From an uncultured Dyadobacter sp. (lineage in GTDB: Bacteria > Bacteroidota > Bacteroidia > Cytophagales > Spirosomataceae), in assembly GCA_946481035.1 (NCBI GenBank), contig CAMLNK010000152.1, positions 1 to 7,886 of the forward strand: DNA of 7,886 nt, given 5' to 3'. The notes under the pieces are model-generated. The model was not told where the DNA came from and did no database searches. It was given only the letters and a program-made list of their open reading frames with translations. Below are positions 1 through 5,969 of the stretch, piece after piece. Both the position numbers and the translations under genes were made by a program. Positions within the stretch are counted from its first letter, which is position 1. Each line of letters opens with the position of its first letter.

Positions 1-1
1 A

Positions 2-26
2 GTTTAGTTTTCTCTGATCACTAAAC
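2..26 (+). other. short hairpin in the leader of the hydrolase gene
   Basis: Bases 2-8 (gtttagt) and 20-26 (actaaac) are perfect reverse complements with an 11-nt loop. The stem ends 8 nt before the ATG at 35. No Shine-Dalgarno sequence is visible, which is usual in Bacteroidota. The hairpin could influence translation start or be the tail of an upstream terminator beyond the window. A 7-bp AT-rich stem can arise by chance, so this is a weak call. Confidence 0.2.
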
Positions 27-34
27 CTCTTTCC

Positions 35-2485
35 ATGAAAAGGATTTTTGCGACACTCTCATTGCTATTTGTTTTTTCCCAAAACCAGGCACAATCGGTT
101 TACCATTTTGAAGATGGCCTCGCCGTCGGGCCTTGCCACCAATATGGGCGGGAAGCATTGTACACCGACCAGCTTGCCTACCAGCTTTACAAAGGTACGC
201 TCAAACCACAAGAAGGAAGCATTTTATTGACCGACCCAAAGGCAGGGGAGGTGAAGTGGAAAAAAGTGCAGGCCGATTCGACCCACCGTTTTCGCGGCGA
301 TTCATTTTCGAACGGTTATGTTTACCTGACCTATGACTCAAAAAAAGAGCAAACCGCCATTCTGACGATTACCGGGCAGGACATGATTTTCCTGAACGGC
401 GTTCCGCGCGGGGGTGACATGTACCGCTACGGCTGGATGCATTTGCCGGTTGTTCTGAAAAAAGGGAAGAACGAGATCTACGCCCGTGTGGCACGGTTCG
501 GTCGCTTCGGTGGCATTACCGCCAATCTGACTTTTCCTGAAAAACCGGTTTCTATTAATACAGAGGACCTTACGATCGCCGACGTAGTTCCGGGTTTCAA
601 AAATGATTCTCTTTGGACCGGTGTCGTCGTTTCGAATATGACCAAAAAGGCATTGACCGGGCTGGAAATGAAAACGACTGTGGCGGGAAAGGAAATTATA
701 ACCAAACTGCCTTCGGTACCTGCCATGACATTGCGGAAAGTGGGCGTTCTCATCGACGCTAGCGCGGTGACGGGCGTTGGGAAAAATGAAGTTTCGCTAA
801 CCCTGTTGCAAAACAGTAAACTGACCGATCAGTCGAAGATTTCGATCCAGTCGGTGGAGGCGGGGAAACAATATAGCCGCACATTTGTGAGTGAGCTGGA
901 TGGCAGCGTCCAGTATTTTGCGGTTTCTCCGCAAATCAAAAATGGCTCGACTGCGCAGCCGGCATTGTTTTTCTCCGTGCATGGCGCAGAGGTTCAGGCG
1001 ATTAGCCAGGCTCGTGCCTATAAACCCAAAGATTGGGGCGTGCTCGTTGCACCTACAAACCGCCGTCCACGCGGTTTCAACTGGGAAGATTGGGGAAGGA
1101 TGGATGCACTGGAAGTATTGGGTATCGCTAAAAAGCAGTTCAACCCGGACCCGTCACGTATATATCTGACCGGTCATTCGATGGGCGGGCATGGCACCTG
1201 GTTCCTCGGGGCAACTTACCCGGAGAAATGGGCGGCAATCGCGCCGTCGGCAGGCTACCCCACATTGGCCGCATACGGCTCGCACGACGGTGTGATCCCC
1301 GACAGCGCAGGTTCGCCGATAGAAGCTATGTTGCTGAGAGCCAGCAATCCAAGTAATGTTTTGGCATTGACTTCCAACTACAAAAGCCTTGGCGTGTACG
1401 TCGCGCACGGGGATGCGGACAGGACCGTACCTGTTACGTACGCGCGCCAGATGCGCGACATTCTTGGAAAATTTCACCGGGATTTCAGCTACTACGAACA
1501 TATTGGCGGTGAACACTGGTATGGCGATATCAGCGTGGACTGGCCTCCGATCTTTAATTTTTTCAACTGGCATAGCATTCCGAAGGACACTACGGTAACT
1601 TCGATCGATTTCAAGACTGCCAACCCCGGGGTATCGTCCCGGATGCGGTGGGCGGGTGTACATCAGCAGCTTAATGCATTGAAATACAGCCAGATCAAAC
1701 TCAATAGCAGCAAGAAAGATTTGAAAATTGAAGGTGCCACCGAAAACGTCGCATTGCTTTCTCTGGACCTGGGAGCATTCGCGCCGGGTTCGAACTTGAA
1801 AATTGTATTGGACGGCCAGGCCCCGATTGAGTATGTGGTGAAAGGAAGCGAGACCATCTATCTGAAAAACGACGGCGGCTGGAAACAAGCGGTTGCACCT
1901 GCGGCTACCGAGAAAAATTCCGACCGGAGCGGTACATTGAAAGATGCATTCAGAAATCGCATGGTGTATGTGTACGCGACAGGCGGAAGCGCGGAAGAGA
2001 AGACCTGGGCATTAGAGAAGGCGACTTTCGACGCTGAGTCGTGGTACTACCGCGGTAATGGTGCGGTCGATATTGTTGCCGACAAAGACTTTAATCCACA
2101 ACAGTTTAAGGATAGAGGCGTGATTCTGTATGGTAATAAAAACACCAACCTCGCGTGGGATAAGGTGCTGAAAAACTGCCCGGTAACTGTCACAAGTGGT
2201 AAGATCGAAGTAGGTGGAAAACAATTTGCCGGTAATGACCTTGCGGCCTATTTCATCTACCCGAGAGCGGACAGCAAAAACGCATCGGTTACTGTTATTT
2301 CGGGAACGGGTAAGGCAGGTTTTCAGGCGGCCAATGCGAACCAATATTTCAGCGGCGGCAGCGGTTTCCCCGATCTGATGATTTTCTCAGCCGATATGTT
2401 GAAGAATGGAATAAAAGAAGTGAAAATGTCAGGCTTCTTTGGAAACGACTGGTCGGTGGATAAAGGGGAGTTTGTAATGCAATAG
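35..2485 (+). CDS. secreted multidomain alpha/beta-hydrolase (esterase / prolyl-oligopeptidase-like)
   Basis: An 816-residue protein that probably hydrolyses an ester (or peptide) bond outside the cytoplasm; the substrate cannot be read from the sequence. Residues 1-19 form a signal peptide: basic KR at 2-3, a hydrophobic stretch FATLSLLFVF, and a likely cut after NQA at 17-19. Residues about 25-170 look like a beta-rich, carbohydrate-binding-like module. The hydrolase core spans about 290-515. It has an oxyanion-type HG at 316-317, the nucleophile elbow GHSMGG at 380-385 (Ser382), HGDADRTVP at 458-466 with the likely acid Asp462, and GGEHW at 491-495 with the likely base His494. The elbow context (DPSRIYLTGHSMGG) resembles feruloyl-esterase and PHB-depolymerase-like enzymes. 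Residues about 515-816 form further beta-rich segments without a recognised catalytic motif. I see no type IX secretion C-terminal domain. The stop codon lies inside the first unit of a 7-bp repeat array, and the next gene is convergent. The fold and triad are well supported; the exact substrate class is not. Confidence 0.85.
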   Translation: MKRIFATLSLLFVFSQNQAQSVYHFEDGLAVGPCHQYGREALYTDQLAYQLYKGTLKPQEGSILLTDPKAGEVKWKKVQADSTHRFRGDSFSNGYVYLTYDSKKEQTAILTITGQDMIFLNGVPRGGDMYRYGWMHLPVVLKKGKNEIYARVARFGRFGGITANLTFPEKPVSINTEDLTIADVVPGFKNDSLWTGVVVSNMTKKALTGLEMKTTVAGKEIITKLPSVPAMTLRKVGVLIDASAVTGVGKNEVSLTLLQNSKLTDQSKISIQSVEAGKQYSRTFVSELDGSVQYFAVSPQIKNGSTAQPALFFSVHGAEVQAISQARAYKPKDWGVLVAPTNRRPRGFNWEDWGRMDALEVLGIAKKQFNPDPSRIYLTGHSMGGHGTWFLGATYPEKWAAIAPSAGYPTLAAYGSHDGVIPDSAGSPIEAMLLRASNPSNVLALTSNYKSLGVYVAHGDADRTVPVTYARQMRDILGKFHRDFSYYEHIGGEHWYGDISVDWPPIFNFFNWHSIPKDTTVTSIDFKTANPGVSSRMRWAGVHQQLNALKYSQIKLNSSKKDLKIEGATENVALLSLDLGAFAPGSNLKIVLDGQAPIEYVVKGSETIYLKNDGGWKQAVAPAATEKNSDRSGTLKDAFRNRMVYVYATGGSAEEKTWALEKATFDAESWYYRGNGAVDIVADKDFNPQQFKDRGVILYGNKNTNLAWDKVLKNCPVTVTSGKIEVGGKQFAGNDLAAYFIYPRADSKNASVTVISGTGKAGFQAANANQYFSGGSGFPDLMIFSADMLKNGIKEVKMSGFFGNDWSVDKGEFVMQ

Positions 2486-2542
2486 GCTGTAAGTAATAGG
2501 CTGTAAGCTGTAAGCTATAAGCCATAAGCAGTAGGCCGTAAG
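2480..2542 (+). repeat. left arm: tandem 7-bp repeat array (about nine units)
   Basis: The sequence divides into nine consecutive heptamers with consensus ctgtaag. Exact ctgtaag units lie at 2487, 2501 and 2508. Variants are caatagg (2480), taatagg (2494), ctataag (2515), ccataag (2522), cagtagg (2529) and ccgtaag (2536). A 13-bp direct duplication, aataggctgtaag, occurs at 2481-2493 and 2495-2507. The period of 7 is not a multiple of 3, so it is non-coding in character, yet the first unit contains the TAG stop of the hydrolase gene. The last four units pair with the right arm at 2612-2653. Confidence 0.85.
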
Positions 2543-2550
2543 TATAAAAT

Positions 2551-2601
2551 AAAAGGCTGTATGTGAAGCGATTATGGCACCCGCTACACATACAGCCTTT
2601 T
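2551..2601 (+). terminator. bidirectional hairpin terminator between convergent genes
   Basis: A perfect 15-bp inverted repeat: aaaaggctgtatgtg at 2551-2565 pairs with cacatacagcctttt at 2587-2601 around a 21-nt loop. It lies between the convergent hydrolase and dehydrogenase genes. T-rich tracts follow the stem in both directions (ccttttcgttatttt on plus, ccttttattttatac on minus), so it can serve both transcripts as a factor-independent terminator. The flanking heptamer arrays can lengthen the stem. Confidence 0.75.
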
Positions 2602-2611
2602 CGTTATTTTG

Positions 2612-2653
2612 CTTATCGCTTACAGCCTACTGCTTACAGCTTATGGCTTATAG
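2612..2653 (-). repeat. right arm: inverted 7-bp repeat array (six units)
   Basis: Read on the minus strand from 2653 downward, the units are ctataag, ccataag, ctgtaag, cagtagg, ctgtaag and cgataag. The order ctataag-ccataag-cagtagg is the same as in the left arm, so the arms are inverted copies. The right arm has one extra ctgtaag between ccataag and cagtagg. It ends 3 bp before the stop codon of the dehydrogenase gene (2657-2659). Confidence 0.85.
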
Positions 2654-2656
2654 CTT

Positions 2657-3475
2657 TCACCCATTATCCGCAAACTCGGGATAGAGTGTCATCCCACCAT
2701 CGATATACAATGTTTCGCCATTCACATAATCCGAATCGTCCGATGCCAGCCAGGCCACTGCTTTCGCAACATCCTGCGCGGTACCGATCCGTTTGTAGGG
2801 AATCAGGTGGAGCAGGCTCTGGTATTTATCGGGATCCGACCACACCTCCTGATTGATCGGCGTTTTGATTGCGCCAGGGCTTACCGAGTTCACGCGGATT
2901 TTGTGTGGCGCAAGCTCCTGCGAAATGGATTTCATGAACATCATGATCCCTCCCTTTGAAGCAGCGTAGTTAACATGCCCCGCCCAGGGAATTACGTCGT
3001 GTACGGAGCTCATCAATACGATTTTTCCGATCGCCAGTTCACTATGAAGGGGTTCTGTAATGGACTGTTGCTGAGCGACAAACTGCTTTGCAGCTTCGCG
3101 GCAGGCGAGGAATTGGCCCGTCAGGTTGACATCGATTACCTTCTGCCATTGCTCCAAAGTCATTTCCAGGAACGGCGAGTCTTTTTGCAGGCCCGCATTG
3201 CTGACGAGCACATCGAGACGCCCGAACTGGTTGACAGTTTCTGCAAACAGGGCTTTCACTTCGTCTTCCTTGCTCACATCGGCCTTTACCAGAATCGCGC
3301 TACCGCCATTGGCCCGGATTTCGTCGACTACTTCCTGACCTGCGGCTGCATTGGAACTGTAATTCACGACCACATGCGCGCCGTTGTTTCCGAAATGCAA
3401 TGCACAAGCCTTGCCGATCCCCGAACTGGAACCTGTAACGATGACGACCTGATCTTTGAATTTCAGTTCGATCAT
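2657..3475 (-). CDS. short-chain dehydrogenase, glucose 1-dehydrogenase-like
   Basis: A 272-residue cytosolic NAD(P)-dependent oxidoreductase of the classical SDR family. The cofactor motif TGSSSGIG is at 14-21, NAG at 93-95, the structural Asn at 117, and the catalytic set is Ser157, Tyr170 and Lys174 (YAASK at 170-174). Several stretches recall Bacillus-type glucose 1-dehydrogenase (beta-D-glucose to glucono-lactone): MSSVH followed by IPW, GAIKTPIN at 201-208, and a DGGMTLYP end at 259-266. By that memory-based comparison it carries about ten extra residues near 135-149 (QQQSITEPLHSELAIG). The start ATG overlaps the stop of the 71-residue gene upstream (ATGA), which indicates translational coupling. 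The 3' end abuts a heptamer repeat array and bidirectional terminator. SDR membership is certain. Glucose as substrate is an inference, since related enzymes act on other sugars, polyols or aldehydes. Confidence 0.87.
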   Translation of the reverse strand: MIELKFKDQVVIVTGSSSGIGKACALHFGNNGAHVVVNYSSNAAAGQEVVDEIRANGGSAILVKADVSKEDEVKALFAETVNQFGRLDVLVSNAGLQKDSPFLEMTLEQWQKVIDVNLTGQFLACREAAKQFVAQQQSITEPLHSELAIGKIVLMSSVHDVIPWAGHVNYAASKGGIMMFMKSISQELAPHKIRVNSVSPGAIKTPINQEVWSDPDKYQSLLHLIPYKRIGTAQDVAKAVAWLASDDSDYVNGETLYIDGGMTLYPEFADNG

Positions 3476-3687
3476 ATCATTTCTTTTTCAACGGCTTTCA
3501 ATTTTTTCCAAACGCGGCGGTTCACATTTTTGACCGCCCAATTTTTCGCAATCAGAATTGCTTTGGAAACAGCCTCGCGAGGGGAGATGTTGGTAGATCT
3601 TAAAAGTTCCTGCGCGACGGCTACCGCTTTTTCGCGGGTAGTAGGAGAAAGGTACATCAATTCTGGCAATGCGATTCTTGCGTCCAT
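3472..3687 (-). CDS. small protein (71 residues), possibly YdaT-like
   Basis: A small, basic, soluble, mostly helical protein without signal peptide or membrane segment. The pattern of residues 18-52 (REKAVAVAQELLRS, then EAVSKAILIAKNWAVKN) resembles, from memory, small proteins such as Bacillus YdaT, with a Arg-Lys-Ala-x-x-x-Ala-x-x-Leu-Leu helix followed by an Ala-Ile-x-x-Ala-x-x-Trp-Ala helix. This is a weak match and no function is known to me. The C-terminal part (KNVNRRVWKKLKAVEKE) is strongly positively charged. The gene overlaps the dehydrogenase by four bases (ATGA), so both are almost surely in one transcript. An A-rich leader precedes the ATG in place of a Shine-Dalgarno site. Its reality is supported by the overlap, by normal codon use and by the terminator and promoter-sized gap upstream. 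Confidence 0.7.
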   Translation of the reverse strand: MDARIALPELMYLSPTTREKAVAVAQELLRSTNISPREAVSKAILIAKNWAVKNVNRRVWKKLKAVEKEMI

Positions 3688-3822
3688 AGAAGATGAATTT
3701 TGAGTGGTTTGATTAGATTGATGAAGATTTGTTTTGGTTTAAAAAAATCAGTGCCAGCTGTTTGACGGCCGATTTCCTAATATTATATACGCCTGGTCAC
3801 CCCAAAATGTAACACTAAGTGT
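3688..3822 (-). promoter_or_regulatory. probable promoter region of the small protein-dehydrogenase unit
   Basis: This gap lies between the dnaK terminator and the 71-residue gene, so the two-gene unit probably has its own promoter here. Candidate elements on the minus strand are an AT-rich box tataat (3782-3787) and tacattttg (3803-3811), which is close to the Bacteroidota -7 form TAnnTTTG but with one extra base. No well-spaced -33 TTG stands out. An 11-bp palindrome acact-a-agtgt lies at 3812-3822 and could be an operator or chance. The precise promoter cannot be fixed by eye. Confidence 0.25.
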
Positions 3823-3824
3823 AA

Positions 3825-3861
3825 AAAAAATCCCCATCTGTTTGAAGGACGGGGATTTTTT
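3825..3861 (-). terminator. intrinsic terminator of dnaK
   Basis: A perfect 11-bp inverted repeat (aaaaaatcccc at 3825-3835 and ggggatttttt at 3851-3861, 15-nt loop) starts 12 bp after the dnaK stop. On the minus strand the stem is followed by a run of T residues (eight A on plus, 3823-3830). This is a textbook factor-independent terminator and implies that dnaK is transcribed separately from the small protein-dehydrogenase pair. Confidence 0.88.
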
Positions 3862-3873
3862 CAATTTATCGTC

Positions 3874-5784
3874 TTATTTGACTTCTTCAAAATTGACATC
3901 CGTCACGTCGTCGGTTGCACCGTTGTTGCCGGCTCCTGCGCCAGGATTTCCGGTTGGACCGCCTGCGCCTGGTTGGCCTTCACCACCTTGTGCGTACATT
4001 TCCTGAGCCGAGGCCTGCCATGCAGCATTCAGTTTTTCAGATGCAGCGTCGATAGCTGTAAGATCCTGAGATTGGTGAGCAGTTTTCAACTCCGCCAATG
4101 CAGCTTCGATGCTCGATTTGTTGCTGTCGGAAAGTTTATCACCGTATTCTTTCAACTGTTTCTCAGTTGAGAAGATCAGGCTGTCAGCTCCGTTGATTTT
4201 TTCGATTTTCTCGCGTTCCGCTTTATCAGCAGCTTCGTTAGCCTTTGCTTCTTCACGCATTCTGTTGATTTCAGCATCGGTCAAACCGCTGGAAGCTTCG
4301 ATACGGATCTTTTGCTCTTTACCGGTTCCTTTATCTTTCGCCGAAACGTGCAGGATACCGTTCGCATCCACATCGAATGTCACTTCGATCTGAGGTACAC
4401 CGCGTTGCGCTGGTGGGATGTCCGAAAGGTGGAAACGACCGAGTGTACGGTTGTTAGATGCTTGCGGACGCTCACCTTGCAATACGTGGATCTCCACAGA
4501 TGGCTGATTATCAGCAGCAGTCGAGAATGTTTCAGTTTTCTTCGATGGAATAGTAGTGTTCGCTTCGATGAGCTTGGTGAACACACCGCCCAATGTCTCG
4601 ATACCGAGTGACAAAGGAATAACGTCTAAAAGAAGTACGTCTTTCACTTCGCCGGTGAGTACACCACCCTGGATTGCAGCACCAACGGCCACGGCTTCGT
4701 CAGGGTTAACGTTTTTCGAAGGTTTTTTACCGAAGAATTTCTCCACTTCTTCCTGCACGCGAGGGATACGGGTAGAGCCACCTACGAGGATTACTTCGTC
4801 GATGTCGCTGTTCGAATATCCTGCGTTTTTCATCGCTCTTTTGCAAGGTTCCATCATGCGTTGGAACAGAGAATCAGCGAGTTGCTCGAATTTCGCACGC
4901 GTCAAAGTGCGAACCAGGTGTTTTGGAATACCATCAACCGGGAAGATGTATGGCAGGTTGATTTCAGTCTGAGCAGAGCTCGACAATTCAACTTTCGCTT
5001 TTTCAGCAGCTTCTTTCAAACGCTGCAATGCCATAGGATCTTTTCTCAGGTCAACACCTTCGTCTTTCACGAATTCGTCAGCCAACCAGTTGATAATCAC
5101 CTGGTCGAAGTCGTCACCACCCAGGTGGGTATCACCGTCGGTAGATTTTACCTCGAATACACCGTCGCCCAATTCAAGGATGGATACGTCGAAAGTACCA
5201 CCACCCAAGTCGAATACGGCAATTTTCATATCCTTATGCTGTTTGTCGAGGCCGTAAGCCAATGCAGCAGCAGTAGGTTCGTTGATGATCCGTTTTACAT
5301 CCAAACCGGCGATCTGACCGGCTTCTTTCGTAGCCTGGCGTTCTGCATCATTAAAATATGCCGGCACGGTGATCACGGCTTCGGTAACTTCCTGACCCAG
5401 ATAGTCTTCCGCAGTTTGTCTCATTTTTTGAAGAATGAATGCAGAAACTTCCTGAGGCGTGTACAGGCGGTCGCCGATAGGAATGCGTGGGGTATTGTTA
5501 GGGCCTTTTTCTACGCTGTACGCAACCGTCTTCATTTCTGAGGTTGTGTCATCGTATTTTTTACCCATAAATCTTTTGATGGAGCTAATAGTATGCTTGG
5601 GATTGGTAATCGCCTGACGTTTGGCCGGTGCTCCAATTTTGCGCTCACCATTATCCATGAATGCAACCACAGAAGGAGTAGTGCGGGCACCTTCGCTGTT
5701 GGCTATTACAACCGGCTCGTTACCCTCCATGACAGCCACGCAGGAGTTCGTAGTTCCTAAGTCTATGCCAATAATTTTTCCCAT
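3874..5784 (-). CDS. dnaK: molecular chaperone DnaK (Hsp70)
   Basis: A 636-residue cytosolic ATP-dependent chaperone that binds exposed hydrophobic segments, working with DnaJ and GrpE (neither is in this window). The ATPase domain covers about 1-380. It shows all three Hsp70 signatures: IDLGTTNS at 7-14, [11 protein letters not shown] at 191-201 with the conserved Thr197, and [15 protein letters not shown] at 331-345. The interdomain linker DVLLLD is at 382-387. The substrate-binding beta domain runs to about 505 and the helical lid to about 600. A Gly/Pro/Ala/Asn-rich tail (600-622) precedes an acidic end, [12 protein letters not shown], typical of bacterial DnaK. Length is normal and nothing is truncated. 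The ATG is fixed by the [10 protein letters not shown] start. The leader is A-rich with no Shine-Dalgarno site. It stands alone between two terminator-like hairpins, so it is probably monocistronic. No CIRCE element is seen upstream. Confidence 0.98.
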   Translation of the reverse strand: MGKIIGIDLGTTNSCVAVMEGNEPVVIANSEGARTTPSVVAFMDNGERKIGAPAKRQAITNPKHTISSIKRFMGKKYDDTTSEMKTVAYSVEKGPNNTPRIPIGDRLYTPQEVSAFILQKMRQTAEDYLGQEVTEAVITVPAYFNDAERQATKEAGQIAGLDVKRIINEPTAAALAYGLDKQHKDMKIAVFDLGGGTFDVSILELGDGVFEVKSTDGDTHLGGDDFDQVIINWLADEFVKDEGVDLRKDPMALQRLKEAAEKAKVELSSSAQTEINLPYIFPVDGIPKHLVRTLTRAKFEQLADSLFQRMMEPCKRAMKNAGYSNSDIDEVILVGGSTRIPRVQEEVEKFFGKKPSKNVNPDEAVAVGAAIQGGVLTGEVKDVLLLDVIPLSLGIETLGGVFTKLIEANTTIPSKKTETFSTAADNQPSVEIHVLQGERPQASNNRTLGRFHLSDIPPAQRGVPQIEVTFDVDANGILHVSAKDKGTGKEQKIRIEASSGLTDAEINRMREEAKANEAADKAEREKIEKINGADSLIFSTEKQLKEYGDKLSDSNKSSIEAALAELKTAHQSQDLTAIDAASEKLNAAWQASAQEMYAQGGEGQPGAGGPTGNPGAGAGNNGATDDVTDVNFEEVK

Positions 5785-5933
5785 TGTTCTATTTTATAAG
5801 TTAAGTATGATTTGATTCTGGACTTTGGACCGTCCGAGGCGCCGGAACTTCCCACGCCATTTTCAGCGGTCACTGGGAGTTTTATTAAAAACCCCGTACC
5901 AGCAACTTTCCAATAAAACAGGAATGACAAAGT
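5785..5933 (-). promoter_or_regulatory. dnaK upstream region, presumed promoter
   Basis: This stretch separates the phospholipase hairpin from dnaK and should hold the dnaK promoter. I see no CIRCE (TTAGCACTC-N9-GAGTGCTAA) and no clear TAnnTTTG box. A 9-bp palindrome ggac-c-gtcc is at 5827-5835, about 43 bp before the ATG, and an AT-rich tract (5786-5816) covers the ribosome-binding zone. The mode of heat-shock control cannot be read here. Confidence 0.3.
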
Positions 5934-5956
5934 GTCAGGCCGGGTTCCGGCCTGAC
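5934..5956 (-). terminator. GC-rich hairpin after the phospholipase gene
   Basis: A perfect 10-bp stem with a 3-nt loop (gtcaggccgg at 5934-5943, ccggcctgac at 5947-5956) begins 14 bp after the phospholipase stop. The following minus-strand sequence (actttgtcattcctgtttt) is only moderately T-rich, so termination may be imperfect or the hairpin may instead protect the 3' end of the message. Confidence 0.6.
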
Positions 5957-5969
5957 GACGGAGCGAGTA

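Noticed and set aside
1154..1888. 244-codon open frame antisense to the hydrolase gene
   Set aside because: It lies wholly within a well-supported gene, and its translation is Arg/Cys/Val-rich without motifs, as expected of a shadow frame.
2480..2653. CRISPR array
   Set aside because: The repeats are 7 bp and directly tandem with no unique spacers, and no cas genes are present.
2480..2653. Insertion sequence or MITE
   Set aside because: There is an inverted structure but no transposase, no evident target-site duplication at the outer ends, and the arms are tandem heptamers rather than typical terminal repeats. Kept as a repeat only.
2975..3703. 242-codon plus-strand frame across the SDR and small-protein genes
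   Set aside because: It is antisense to a clear SDR with all catalytic motifs, and its own translation shows no family pattern.
4861..5541. 226-codon open frame antisense to dnaK (plus strand)
   Set aside because: Long antisense frames are a well-known codon-usage by-product of dnaK genes. The translation has no recognisable domain, and dnaK itself is intact.
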